Assembly (NCBI RefSeq): GCF_014930455.1 | Contig: NZ_JAAIYO010000010.1 | Location: 124,001-188,000, forward strand | Source: Corallococcus soli | GTDB taxonomy: Bacteria; Myxococcota; Myxococcia; Myxococcales; Myxococcaceae | Length of the DNA stretch: 64,000 nucleotides | Direction of reading: 5' to 3' | Shown: in pieces, positions 36,141 through 45,290 of the stretch | How the letters are laid out: the number at the start of each line of letters is the position of its first letter | How positions within the stretch are numbered: position 1 is the stretch's first letter | Program-made: the position numbers and the translations under genes | Notes under the pieces: model-generated | The model's input: only the letters and a program-made list of their open reading frames with translations | Database searches by the model: none | What the model was told of the DNA's origin: nothing

Positions 36141-37066
36141 CGTTCGCATCCCGTAACGACGAGATTGGGGGCAAGAGAAGGTTCCAGGTCGAGCAATGCT
36201 TCCCTGTGCGCGTGGGTGCTGACCCCGACGACGAAGCCATATCCACATGCACGCGCGATCCTGCGTTCTTCCAGCATCTCGGCCACCTGATCCTTGGCCA
36301 CCTGCTCCTGGAGGAAGTCACTGTAGGTGTCAAATCGGTCGGTCTTGATCTCCCAGAGGACGCGCACCCCGACTTGCAGCGCGTCGAAGTGCTTGCCGTC
36401 AACGAGCACGTCCATGCCCTGGTATCGGTTGGGCGGGACCCTATCGGCGCACGCGTTGTGCGCGCCGTCTCCGCCTCGGTGTGGCACCGGAATGGGCTCG
36501 CACCGGGGGTGGCGCACCCGGTCAAGAGGGGCCGGTGGCATCGGGGGACGCAAGCCCTGGCCGGATGGCTCCGGCTCCAGCTTGGGATTCCGTTTCGATA
36601 CAACTTCCTGGGGCGCCGCCTTCGTTCCTCGCGCGGTCGCTGTCTCCTCGGGATAGAGCTGACGTAGCTCATACGCATCCAGCTCCTCCTTGATGGCGGC
36701 AGCTACCACCACCACGCCAAGGATGACGATGGCTCCCACAACGACCTCGGGTGCGACCAGGACGCAGACGCCGAGTCCCATGACGGCCGCGTTCGCCGAG
36801 GCGACCGTGCATCTTCCCGTCGGGTCGTGAAACCGGACCCGGTCATGGTCGACCGACTGAAAGCACCGCTCCACCATCACGGCCCAGGGCTGGGCCGCTT
36901 CTTGGACGACGCAATGTCCACCGTCAGTCCAGGGCAGCTTCGCCGCTCGCTGGAGGTTGGCGATTCTCAGGCTCCGGGTTCCCTGCTCGACGGGAAGCGG
37001 CTTCGACGTAGCGCAGGCTGAAAGAAAGAGGAGGAGTGAGATGTACGCGCGGAAACGGATGACCAC
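36137..37066 (-). CDS. lipoprotein toxin candidate with nuclease-like C-terminus (DUF6310-like)
   Basis: A 309-residue protein. The signal 'FRAYISLLLFLSACATSK' ends in a lipobox (L-S-A-C). A long hydrophobic segment lies near 95-125 ('VMGLGVCVLVAPEVVVGAIVILGVVVVAAAI'), and a proline-rich linker spans about 150-200. The C-terminal domain (about 210-309) begins with paired Cys and has 'VDGKHFDALQVGVRVLWEIKTDRFDTYSDFLQEQVAKDQVAEML'. The D...xEIK pattern resembles a PD-(D/E)xK nuclease core. This fits the myxobacterial lipoprotein toxins that pass between cells by outer-membrane exchange, paired with the overlapping immunity gene downstream. Toxicity is inferred, not shown. Confidence 0.7.
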   Translation of the reverse strand: MVIRFRAYISLLLFLSACATSKPLPVEQGTRSLRIANLQRAAKLPWTDGGHCVVQEAAQPWAVMVERCFQSVDHDRVRFHDPTGRCTVASANAAVMGLGVCVLVAPEVVVGAIVILGVVVVAAAIKEELDAYELRQLYPEETATARGTKAAPQEVVSKRNPKLEPEPSGQGLRPPMPPAPLDRVRHPRCEPIPVPHRGGDGAHNACADRVPPNRYQGMDVLVDGKHFDALQVGVRVLWEIKTDRFDTYSDFLQEQVAKDQVAEMLEERRIARACGYGFVVGVSTHAHREALLDLEPSLAPNLVVTGCER

Positions 37067-37102
37067 GGCCTTTCCTTGAAGCCAGGGAGCTGCGGGCAGG
37101 AT

Positions 37103-37138
37103 GGCCCATTCTGGCGGATGCCGGCCCGTTCTGCCGGA
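37103..37138 (-). repeat. imperfect 16-bp direct repeats, 20 bp apart
   Basis: GGCCCATTCTGGCGGA (37103-37118) and GGCCCGTTCTGCCGGA (37123-37138) differ at two positions and are spaced two helical turns apart, 37-72 bases upstream of the toxin start on the minus strand. They may be tandem binding sites. Confidence 0.4.
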
Positions 37139-37152
37139 GAGTGCACTCGGTA

Positions 37153-37179
37153 CGTGCCGGAGTGTGACAACCCGGCACG
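37153..37179 (-). terminator. 8-bp stem-loop downstream of the NRPS gene
   Basis: CGTGCCGG (37153-37160) pairs perfectly with CCGGCACG (37172-37179) over an 11-base loop. It lies 80 bases past the NRPS stop codon on the minus strand, between that gene and the toxin gene. It has no T tract. Confidence 0.4.
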
Positions 37180-37258
37180 GAGCTTCGGCAAGTGCGACGC
37201 AGCCGCCGCGCTGAAGAGTCTGAAGGCCGCACAGGCGAAGTCATGGTTGAGGTGGGCT

Positions 37259-40200
37259 TCAGGACGCCTGAGCGTCCAGCCCCATCGTCAGGTCCGGGTT
37301 CGCGAGCACCGCGTCGAGCACGCGCATGAAGTCCGCGTGGATGCCCTCGGCGGTGCGTGCATCGAACAGGTCGGTGTTGAACTCCAGCACGCCGGAGAAG
37401 CCTCCGGCCAGTTCGGTCAGGGACAGGGCCAGCTCGTAGGTGACGGAGCCGCGGTTGACCTCCACGGGTGACACCGTGAGGCCCGGCAGCTCGAACGGGG
37501 CTTCCGGCGCGTTCTGCAGGACGAACATCGCCTGGAACACCGGGGAGCGGTTCACGGGCAGCTCGACGCCCAGTGAAACCACGATCTGATCCACGGGGAC
37601 CTCCTGGTGCGCGTAGGCGCCCAGCGTCTCCTCGCGCACGCGCTGGAGCAGCGTGCGGAACCCCGGGCTTCCTCGCAGGTTGACGCGCAGGCACAGGCCG
37701 TTCACGAACATGCCGATGAGCGGCTCCACCTCCGGGAGCAGCCGGTTCGCGATGGGCGACCCGATGATGACCTCCTCCTGGCCGGAGCGGCGCGCGAGCA
37801 CGACGCCGAACGCGGACAGCATGGCCATGAACGGGGTGACGTTCTCACGCCTGCACAAGGCATGGAGCGCGTCGCTGCGGTCGCGGCCCAGGTGGACCTC
37901 GCGGTGGGTGCCGTTGAACGTGCGCGCCGGAGGCCGGGGACGGTCGGTGGGGAGCTGAAGCTCCGTGGGCGCCCCCGCGAGCGACTGCTGCCAGTACGCC
38001 AGGCGCCGGGACAGCTCCGTCCCGATGAGCCACGTCCGCTGCCACGCCGCGTAGTCCGGATACTGCACGACGAGCGGCGCCAGGTCGGGTGCACGCCCCT
38101 GGGCCAGCGCCGAGTACAGCACCCCCAGCTCCCGGGCGATGACGCCCATGGACCAACCGTCCGCGGAGATGTGGTGCACGCAGATGAGGAGCAGGTGCTC
38201 GTCGTCCTTCACGCACAGGAGGGACGCACGCACCAGCGGATCGCGTGTGAGGTCGAACGGCGTCTGCGCATCCGTGTGGATGTGACGCCACGCCGCGCCC
38301 TCCGCGTCGGGCTGCTCGCGGAGGTCCTCGAAGCGCCATGGGAACTCGCCGGCGGGAGTGACCCGCTGCACGAGCTGGCCGTCCTCTTCCGAGAACCGGA
38401 CCCGCATGGACTCGTGCCGCTCCAGCAAGGCCTGCAAGGCGCTACGAAGCGCGTCGACCCGCACCGGACCCCGGAGCCGGTAGCCGATGGGGATGTTGTA
38501 GGCGCTCGACGTGGGAGCCCGCAGGAAGAAGCGGTACAGCCGCTCCTGCGAGTACGACAGCGGGAGCGCCCGGTCGCGAGGCGCGCGAACCAGTGGCGGC
38601 ACCGCGCGGGGACCGTCCTCCGGAACGAGCGTGCCCAGGTGCTGCGCCAGCTCCGCGACTGTGGGGCCGGTGAAGAGGACACGAAGCGCGAGCTCCGCGC
38701 CAAGCTCCGCGCGGATCCGCGAGACCACCTGGGTGGCGAGGAGGGAGTGGCCGCCGAGGTGGAAGAAGTTGTCGTGGAGTCCGACGCGTTCCACGTCGAG
38801 GAGTGAGGCCCAGAGGCGGCAGAGGGCGACCTCGGTGGGCGTGCGAGGCGGGACGTAGGAGAGGGCGTCACCGCGAGCGGGCTCTGGAGCGGGCAGGGCG
38901 CGGCGGTCGACCTTGCCGTTGACGGTGAGAGGGAGGGAGGCGAGCGGGGTGAAGGAGGCAGGCACCATGTGCTCGGGGAGGCGCTCGCGCAGCCAGGCTC
39001 GCAGCTCTGAGAGTTCGGGGAGAGCGTCGTGGGCGACGAGGTAGGCGGCGAGGCGCCGGTCGCCGCCGGCCTCTCGGGCGATGACGGAGGCGTCCTTGAT
39101 GGCGGGGTGGAGGCGAAGGGCCTCTTCGATTTCGCCCAGCTCGACGCGGTAGCCGCGCACCTTCACCTGATGGTCGGCGCGCCCGAGGTATTCGATGCGT
39201 CCGTCGGGGAGGAAGCGGGCGAGGTCGCCTGTCTTGTAGAGGCGAGCGCCGGGGACGGAGGAGAAGGGGTTGGGAAGGTAGGTGCGGGCGGTGAGCTCGG
39301 GGCGGTTGAAGTAGCCGCGACCGAGGCGCTCGCCGGAGACGTACAGCTCGCCCGGGACACCCAGGGGGACGGACTGGAGAAGCGCGTCGAGCAGGAAGAG
39401 GGGACCGTTGGAGAGCGGGCGGCCAATGGGCACGGGGAAGCCGAGGGCCGGCGGCGAATCCACCAGATGGAAGGAGGAGAAGACGGTGCACTCGGTGGGG
39501 CCGTAGCCGTTGACGAGGCGCTTGGGCGTGCCGTGCTGGAGGACTTCGCGCAGGGCGAGCGGATCCGCGGCTTCACCTCCGAAGACGAGCGTATGCAGGC
39601 CCGCGAAGGCTGCGGGCACCTGCCGCGCGAGCAGGTGAAGCACGGCGGTGGTGAGGAACAGGGTTGAGACGCGGGCGTCTTGGACCTGCGCCACGAACTC
39701 GTGGGGCGAGTGCGCGGGATTGGCGGTGATGCCGATGAGGTGCGCGCCGTGCAGCAGCGCGCCCCAGATTTCGAAGGTGCTGGGGTCGAAGGAGGCGTTG
39801 GAGGCCTGGGCGACGCGGTCCTCGGGCGTGAAGGGATGGAGGAGCGGGTCGAAGGCGAGGGCGAGGATGCCCCGGTGGAGGATGGCGCTGCCCTTGGGCC
39901 TGCCGGTGGAGCCAGAGGTGAAGATGACGTAGGCGAGGTTCTCTGGCCCGGAGGTGCGCGGCAGGGGCTCGGTGGAGAGTCGACCCAGCGACTCCGCTTC
40001 CGTATCCAGGCAGACGGTGGCGCCGGAGAACGCAGGCAGTTGCTGGCGCTTGTGCTCATGGACGAGCAGGACGCTGACGCGCGCATCCTGGAGCATGAAG
40101 GCCAGGCGCTCGGCGGGATGGGACGCATCAAGGGGCAGGTAGGCGCCGCCGGCCTTGAGGACGGCGAGCATGCCAACGATGAGGTCCGGGGAGCGCTCGA

Positions 40201-43200
40201 CGCAGAGTCCGACGAGGACCTCGGGGCCCACGCCGAGGGAGCGCAGGTGCCAGGCGAGCTGGTTGGAGCGCTCGTCGAGCTGGCGGTAGGAGAGGGAGAG
40301 GGGGCCGTAGGTGACGGCGGGTGCGTCCGGGGTGCGAGAGGCCTGGAGGGCGAAGTGCTCGTGGACGCAGAGGTCGCGGGGGAAGTCGGCGGTGGCGTCA
40401 TTCCATGCGCGGAGGACGCGGTGGCGCTCGTCGTCGGGGAGTAGGGGGAGGGAGGCGATGGGGCGCGAAGGGTGGGCGACGGCGGCCTCCAGGAGGATCT
40501 GGAGGTGGGAGGCCATGCGCTGGATGCGCTCGGCGTCGAAGAGGTCGGTGTCGTACTCGAAGGTTGCGCGCAGCCCCTCCGGTGACTTCGACATGAAGAG
40601 GATCAGGTCGCACTTCGACGTCCCGGTGCTCAGCTCCCACGGCTCTGCGGTCGCGGTCATCTGGAGCGCGGCGGAAGGCTGGGGCTCCAGCACCGGAGCG
40701 TTCTGGAGGACGAACATCACCTGGACGACCAGCGCGTGACTGAGGTTGCGCTCAGGGTGGAAGTCCGCGACCAGCTTCTCGAAGGGGAGATCCTGGTGGG
40801 CATAGGCGCCCAGGGTGGACTCGCGCGCGCGGCGCATCAGCTCGATGAAGCTGGGGTTGCCCGACAGGTCCTGCCGCAGCGCGAGCGTGTTGACGAAGAG
40901 CCCGACGATCTCTTCGATCTCCGGCCGGATCCGCCCGGCGATGGGCGCCCCGACGATGAGGTCTTGCTGACCCGAGTAGCGATGGAGCAGGGCGCTGAAG
41001 CCCGCGAGCAGGCCCATGAACAGCGTGACGCTCTCCTGCCGGCAGAGGTCTTCGATGGCCTGGGAGACCTCTGGGGAGAGACGGAACGTCAGCGTGTTGC
41101 CCCGGAAGCGATGGATGGGCGGACGGGGCCTGTCCATGGGCAGCTCCAGCAGGAGCGGCGCGCCCTCCAGTTGCTTGCGCCAATAAGTGAGCAGCCGCTC
41201 CAACGTGTCATCCCGCAGCCACTTCCGCTGCCAGACGCCGAACTCCGCGTACTGGATGGGCAGTGGGGCAAGGGAAGAAGGGCGGCCCGCGGAGAAGTCC
41301 TCGTAGACCGAGCGGAGTTCGCGCAGCAGGACGCCCAGGGACCAGCCATCCGAGACGATGTGATGGATGGTCAGCAGCAGCAGGTGGTCCTGCTCACCGA
41401 AGCGAAGCAGCGCGCCCTGGAACAGCGGCCCCGAGGCCAGCTCCATGGACTGTTCGAGTTCAGCTCGTGCGTACCGTGCTGCCTCCGCTGCCTGCTCGGA
41501 AGGGGACAGGTGGCGGGCATCCACCACCTGGAGCGTGAACGGCTGCACGGGCTGGATGCGCGTGACGAAGGTGGTCTCGGTTGCCGCGAACACGGTGCGG
41601 AGCGATTCGTGGCGGCGGGTCAGCTCGGTGAGGCTGCGCTCCAGCACACCCACGTCGAGCGGCGAGGTGATGCGGTACGACACCGGAATCCGATACGTGG
41701 CGATCCCAGGATGGAGCTGCTCCACGAACAGCAGCCGCTCCTGCGCGAACGAGAGCGGCTGATCCCCATCATGTGGGAAGGCCACGAGCGGGGGGCCCTC
41801 TTCGGACACACCGGTCCGCCGAGCGGTCTCGATGGCCTCCGCCATGACGGCGAGGGTCGGCGCCTCGAAGATGCGCCGGATGGGCAGCCGCAGGTGGAAC
41901 GTCTCGTTCACTCGCGAGACGAGCTGGGTGGCGAGGAGGGAGTGGCCACCGAGATGGAAGAAGTTGTCGTGGAGTCCGACGCGTTCCACGTCGAGGAGTG
42001 AGGCCCAGAGGCGACAGAGGGCGACCTCGGTGGGGGTGCGAGGCGGGACGTAGGAGAGGGCGTCACCGCGAGCGGGCTCGGGAGCGGGCAGGGCGCGGCG
42101 GTCGACCTTGCCGTTGACGGTGAGGGGGAGCGAGGCGAGCGGGGTGAAGGAGGCGGGCACCATGTGCTCGGGGAGGCGCTCGCGCAGCCAGGCTCGCAGC
42201 TCTGAAACGTCGGGGAGTACGTCGTGGGTGACGAGGTAGGCGGCGAGGCGCCGGTCGCCTCCGGCCTCTCGGGCGATGACGGAGGCGTCCTTGATGGCGG
42301 GGTGGAGGCGAAGGGCCTCTTCGATTTCTCCCAGCTCGACGCGATAGCCGCGCACCTTCACCTGATGGTCGGCGCGTCCGAGGTATTCGATGCGTCCGTC
42401 TGGGAGGAAGCGGGCGAGGTCGCCTGTCTTGTAGAGGCGTGCGCCGGGGACGGAGGAGAAGGGATTGGGAAGATAGGTGCGGGCGGTGAGCTCAGGGCGG
42501 TTGAAGTAGCCGCGACCCAAGCGCTCACCGGAGACATACAGCTCGCCCGGGACCCCGATGGGGACGGGCTGCATGTGTCCATCGAGCAGGAAGAGGGGAC
42601 CGTTGGAGAGGGGGCCACCGATGGAGACGGGGATGCCGAGCGGAGGCGGGGCGTTGATGAGGTGGAAGGAGGAGAAGACGGTGCACTCGGTGGGGCCGTA
42701 GCCGTTGACGAGGCGCTTGGGCGGACCGTGCTGGAGGACTTCGCGCAAGGCGAGCGGATCCGCGGCTTCACCGCCGAAGACGAGCGTATGCAGGCCCGCG
42801 AAGGCCGCAGGGATCTGGCGCGCGAGCAGGTGCAGCACCGCCGTGGTGAGGAACAGGGTTGAGACGCGGGCGTCTTGGACCTGCGCCACGAACTCGTGGG
42901 GCGAGTGCGCGGGGTTGGCGGTGATACCGATGAGGTGGGCGCCGTGAAGCAATGCGCCCCAGATCTCGAAGGTGCTGGGGTCGAAGGAGGCGTTGGAGGC
43001 CTGGGCGACGCGGTCCTCGTGCGAGAAGGGATGGAGGAGCGGGTCGAATGCGAGGGCGAGGATGCCCCGGTGGAGGATGGCGCTGCCCTTGGGCCTGCCG
43101 GTGGAGCCGGAGGTGAAGATGACGTAGGCGAGGTTCCCCGGCCCGGAGGTGCGCGGCAGGGGCTCGGTGGAGAGTCGGCCCAGCGACTCCGCTTCCGTAT

Positions 43201-44332
43201 CCAGGCAGACGGTGGCACCGGAGAACGCAGGCAGTTGCTGGCGCTTGTGCTCGTGGACGAGCAGGACGCTGACGCGCGCATCCTGGAGCATGAAGGCCAG
43301 GCGCTCGGCGGGATGGGACGCATCGAGGGGCAGGTAGGCGCCGCCGGCCTTGAGGACCGCGAGGATACTGACGACGAGGTCCACGGAGCGCTCGACGCAG
43401 AGTCCGACGAGGACCTCGGGCCCCACGCCGAGGGAGCGCAGGTGCCAGGCGAGCTGGTTGGAGCGCTCATCGAGCTGTCGGTAGGAGAGGGTGAGGGGGC
43501 CGTAGGTGACGGCGGGGGCGTCCGGGGTGCGAGAGGCCTGGAGGGCGAAGCGCTCGTGGACGCAGAGGTCGCGGGGGAAGTCGGCGATGGCGTCATTCCA
43601 TGCGTGGAGGACGCGGTGGCGCTCGGCGTCGGGGAGCAAGGGGAGGGAGGCGATGGGGCGCGAAGGTTGGGCGACGGCGGCCTCCAGGAGGGTCTGGAGG
43701 TGGGAGGCCATGCGCTGGATGCGCTCGGCGTCGAAGAGGTCGGTGTCGTACTCGAAGGTGGCGCGCAGCCCCTCCGGCGACTTCGACACGGAGAGCACCA
43801 GGTCGCAGCGGGCGCGCTGAATATCCGCCGGCTGAGCTTCCAGCGGCTCGAAGACGAACAGCACCTGGAACACAGGCGCATGGTTGAAGCCCCCTGTCGC
43901 CGGGAGCGCACCCACGATCTTCTCGAAGGGAACCGCGCGATGGGTTTCCGCCGCTTGATGGACTGCGTGGACACGCGCCATCAGTTCCACGAACCGGGGA
44001 TTGCCAGAGAGGTCCTGGCGCAGCGCGAGGACGCCGTCCAGTCGCGCTACCGAGGCGCCCATGACGAGATCCTCCTGGCGTGAGTAGCGGTGGAGCAGCG
44101 CGCTGTAGCCCGCGAGCAGGGGCACGAAGAGCGGCAATGCCTCCTGCACGGCCAACGTCTCAAGTGCCCCCGTGAGCGATGCGGAGGGCGTCCAGGGAAA
44201 GCTGCCCCGCTGGAGTCGCTGCGCGGGAGGCCGGGGCCGATCCGTCGGCAGCTCCAGGAGGGCTGGGGCACCCGCGAGGTGCTGCTGCCAGAAAGTGACG
44301 GAAGCGTCGGGAAGGAGGGGCTCCGGCGTCAT
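37259..44332 (-). CDS. nonribosomal peptide synthetase, remnant C-A-T-C-A-T-C
   Basis: A 2357-residue NRPS with AAAGG eight bases before the ATG. Domain order: a cut-down condensation domain (about 1-250) without HHxxxDG and without the 'VG.FVNTL' segment; A1 (about 253-765); T1 with 'LGGHSLLATQL' (Ser near 793); C2 (about 860-1310, 'HHIVSDGWS', catalytic); A2 (about 1318-1830); T2 ('GGHSLL' near 1861); C3 (about 1923-2350, 'HHISADGWS'). No thioesterase, reductase or final A domain follows. Both A domains share the same pocket by eye (D-P-F at 235/236/239, V-G at 299/301, G322, V-F at 330/331), so both probably take the same nonpolar residue. No other NRPS gene is next to it. Confidence 0.93.
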   Translation of the reverse strand: MTPEPLLPDASVTFWQQHLAGAPALLELPTDRPRPPAQRLQRGSFPWTPSASLTGALETLAVQEALPLFVPLLAGYSALLHRYSRQEDLVMGASVARLDGVLALRQDLSGNPRFVELMARVHAVHQAAETHRAVPFEKIVGALPATGGFNHAPVFQVLFVFEPLEAQPADIQRARCDLVLSVSKSPEGLRATFEYDTDLFDAERIQRMASHLQTLLEAAVAQPSRPIASLPLLPDAERHRVLHAWNDAIADFPRDLCVHERFALQASRTPDAPAVTYGPLTLSYRQLDERSNQLAWHLRSLGVGPEVLVGLCVERSVDLVVSILAVLKAGGAYLPLDASHPAERLAFMLQDARVSVLLVHEHKRQQLPAFSGATVCLDTEAESLGRLSTEPLPRTSGPGNLAYVIFTSGSTGRPKGSAILHRGILALAFDPLLHPFSHEDRVAQASNASFDPSTFEIWGALLHGAHLIGITANPAHSPHEFVAQVQDARVSTLFLTTAVLHLLARQIPAAFAGLHTLVFGGEAADPLALREVLQHGPPKRLVNGYGPTECTVFSSFHLINAPPPLGIPVSIGGPLSNGPLFLLDGHMQPVPIGVPGELYVSGERLGRGYFNRPELTARTYLPNPFSSVPGARLYKTGDLARFLPDGRIEYLGRADHQVKVRGYRVELGEIEEALRLHPAIKDASVIAREAGGDRRLAAYLVTHDVLPDVSELRAWLRERLPEHMVPASFTPLASLPLTVNGKVDRRALPAPEPARGDALSYVPPRTPTEVALCRLWASLLDVERVGLHDNFFHLGGHSLLATQLVSRVNETFHLRLPIRRIFEAPTLAVMAEAIETARRTGVSEEGPPLVAFPHDGDQPLSFAQERLLFVEQLHPGIATYRIPVSYRITSPLDVGVLERSLTELTRRHESLRTVFAATETTFVTRIQPVQPFTLQVVDARHLSPSEQAAEAARYARAELEQSMELASGPLFQGALLRFGEQDHLLLLTIHHIVSDGWSLGVLLRELRSVYEDFSAGRPSSLAPLPIQYAEFGVWQRKWLRDDTLERLLTYWRKQLEGAPLLLELPMDRPRPPIHRFRGNTLTFRLSPEVSQAIEDLCRQESVTLFMGLLAGFSALLHRYSGQQDLIVGAPIAGRIRPEIEEIVGLFVNTLALRQDLSGNPSFIELMRRARESTLGAYAHQDLPFEKLVADFHPERNLSHALVVQVMFVLQNAPVLEPQPSAALQMTATAEPWELSTGTSKCDLILFMSKSPEGLRATFEYDTDLFDAERIQRMASHLQILLEAAVAHPSRPIASLPLLPDDERHRVLRAWNDATADFPRDLCVHEHFALQASRTPDAPAVTYGPLSLSYRQLDERSNQLAWHLRSLGVGPEVLVGLCVERSPDLIVGMLAVLKAGGAYLPLDASHPAERLAFMLQDARVSVLLVHEHKRQQLPAFSGATVCLDTEAESLGRLSTEPLPRTSGPENLAYVIFTSGSTGRPKGSAILHRGILALAFDPLLHPFTPEDRVAQASNASFDPSTFEIWGALLHGAHLIGITANPAHSPHEFVAQVQDARVSTLFLTTAVLHLLARQVPAAFAGLHTLVFGGEAADPLALREVLQHGTPKRLVNGYGPTECTVFSSFHLVDSPPALGFPVPIGRPLSNGPLFLLDALLQSVPLGVPGELYVSGERLGRGYFNRPELTARTYLPNPFSSVPGARLYKTGDLARFLPDGRIEYLGRADHQVKVRGYRVELGEIEEALRLHPAIKDASVIAREAGGDRRLAAYLVAHDALPELSELRAWLRERLPEHMVPASFTPLASLPLTVNGKVDRRALPAPEPARGDALSYVPPRTPTEVALCRLWASLLDVERVGLHDNFFHLGGHSLLATQVVSRIRAELGAELALRVLFTGPTVAELAQHLGTLVPEDGPRAVPPLVRAPRDRALPLSYSQERLYRFFLRAPTSSAYNIPIGYRLRGPVRVDALRSALQALLERHESMRVRFSEEDGQLVQRVTPAGEFPWRFEDLREQPDAEGAAWRHIHTDAQTPFDLTRDPLVRASLLCVKDDEHLLLICVHHISADGWSMGVIARELGVLYSALAQGRAPDLAPLVVQYPDYAAWQRTWLIGTELSRRLAYWQQSLAGAPTELQLPTDRPRPPARTFNGTHREVHLGRDRSDALHALCRRENVTPFMAMLSAFGVVLARRSGQEEVIIGSPIANRLLPEVEPLIGMFVNGLCLRVNLRGSPGFRTLLQRVREETLGAYAHQEVPVDQIVVSLGVELPVNRSPVFQAMFVLQNAPEAPFELPGLTVSPVEVNRGSVTYELALSLTELAGGFSGVLEFNTDLFDARTAEGIHADFMRVLDAVLANPDLTMGLDAQAS
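38740..40600 (-). repeat. second copy of a near-identical A-T unit in the NRPS
   Basis: This stretch encodes the end of C2, A2 and T2 and is almost the same as 41935-43790, at an offset of about 3195 bases. Identity runs from the codons for 'KSPEGLRATFEYDTDLF' to the T-domain 'NFFHLGGHSLLATQ', then stops sharply; the C domains on either side differ. Confidence 0.85.
41935..43790 (-). repeat. first copy of a near-identical A-T unit in the NRPS
   Basis: Partner of 38740-40600. Long runs agree base for base, for example around the T-domain codons at 41962-42060 versus 38765-38862, with only scattered differences. Recent duplication or gene conversion is the simplest cause. Confidence 0.85.
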
Positions 44333-44528
44333 CTGGGATTCCTTTCAACGGGGCGCGAACGGGGCGCAGGATACCGATGATCCACGCGCTCCCGGAAGCA
44401 GAGACACCGTCGTTGCGCACTCAAAGACAGGCAGCTACAGACGCGGACCGTCAGGGAGCAGGCTGGGAATCCGGACTGGCCGTGTACCTTCCGCCAGTCC
44501 CACCATTTTCCGGGCCTATGATGTGCGC

Positions 44529-45092
44529 ATGAACCCATCCCTTCCACGCACGGTGCTCGCGGTCTGCGTCTGGAGCGTGTTCGCCCCCGGTTGCTACTGG
44601 CTTCCCGACGCCGAGGCCGAGGGAGAGTGTTGGGGGAACCACCTGGGGAAGAGCGTGCGGTGGCCCATCTTCAAAGATGGATCCTGGTTGGAGCGAATCG
44701 CAGCCGACAGGGGCGGAAAGGACCAGGTCCATGTGCATCTGGAATATGAAACACCAGGCATCAATGACGACGTGGAGGCTTTCGGCGTGGACATCCGCCT
44801 GGAGGATGGGGCGCTGATCGAGAGGCCGAACACGACGAAGTTGGTGCCGAAGGGGGATTATGGGATGGGCCCCCAGGGCGAGTCGGTGGTGATGGAATGG
44901 TCAGGCAGGGTCTACACATCGGAGGAAGCGAGAACCGGCTACATCCGACCAGGACGCCCGGCGGAGGGGTCTGTGACCTTCGAGCGAGTGAACAACATCC
45001 AGGTGAAGGGGCAGTTTGTCTATCTCTATCTGGATGGAAGCAAGCTGACTTGCACGTTCGATACGCCGAAATACTCGTCATCAGAATCATGA
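44529..45092 (+). CDS. putative lipoprotein of unknown function
   Basis: A 187-residue protein starting MNPSLPRTVLAVCVWSVFAPGCYWLP. A hydrophobic leader followed by a lone Cys (A-P-G-C) suggests a lipoprotein, although the lipobox is imperfect. The mature part is polar and beta-rich ('DQVHVHLEYETPG', 'QGESVVMEWSGRVYT', 'GSVTFERVNNIQVKGQFVYLYLDGSKLTCTF'). I do not recognise the family. Its TGA overlaps the ATG of the toxin remnant by four bases. By analogy with sitBAI-type loci it might be the accessory lipoprotein encoded before a toxin (inference). Confidence 0.7.
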   Translation: MNPSLPRTVLAVCVWSVFAPGCYWLPDAEAEGECWGNHLGKSVRWPIFKDGSWLERIAADRGGKDQVHVHLEYETPGINDDVEAFGVDIRLEDGALIERPNTTKLVPKGDYGMGPQGESVVMEWSGRVYTSEEARTGYIRPGRPAEGSVTFERVNNIQVKGQFVYLYLDGSKLTCTFDTPKYSSSES

Positions 45093-45259
45093 TTCGAGAC
45101 ATTCCAGTAAGACTCCGAGTGCTGTTTCGATGGTTGATTCCCGTTTTGTTCGTTGCGCTGACTGGATGCAGCAGCAGCACGAGATCGGTGCGGCTGGACA
45201 CGGGGCATGGTTCGCCCACCGTGTTCACCCCGCGCTCCAGCGCGAGTTCGGGCTGCTGA
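45089..45259 (+). pseudogene. truncated lipoprotein-toxin N-terminus (SitA-like remnant)
   Basis: A 56-codon frame: signal 'VLFRWLIPVLFVALTGCSSST' with a good lipobox (L-T-G-C), then 'RSVRLDTGHGSPTVFTPRS', and soon a stop. The 'VRLDTG.G.P.VFTPR' stretch is, from memory, the start of much longer myxobacterial lipoprotein toxins. The toxin body is missing and transposase sequence follows within 35 bases, so this looks like a gene cut by insertion or deletion. It starts inside the previous stop (ATGA). Confidence 0.6.
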
Positions 45260-45290
45260 CCATCGAGAGAGTAGCGAAGGGGTTCTGGTG

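Noticed and set aside
37070-37140. Sigma-54 promoter upstream of the toxin gene
   Set aside because: TGGCCC...GGCGG looks similar, but the GG-GC spacing is one base short and the -12 TTGC is missing.
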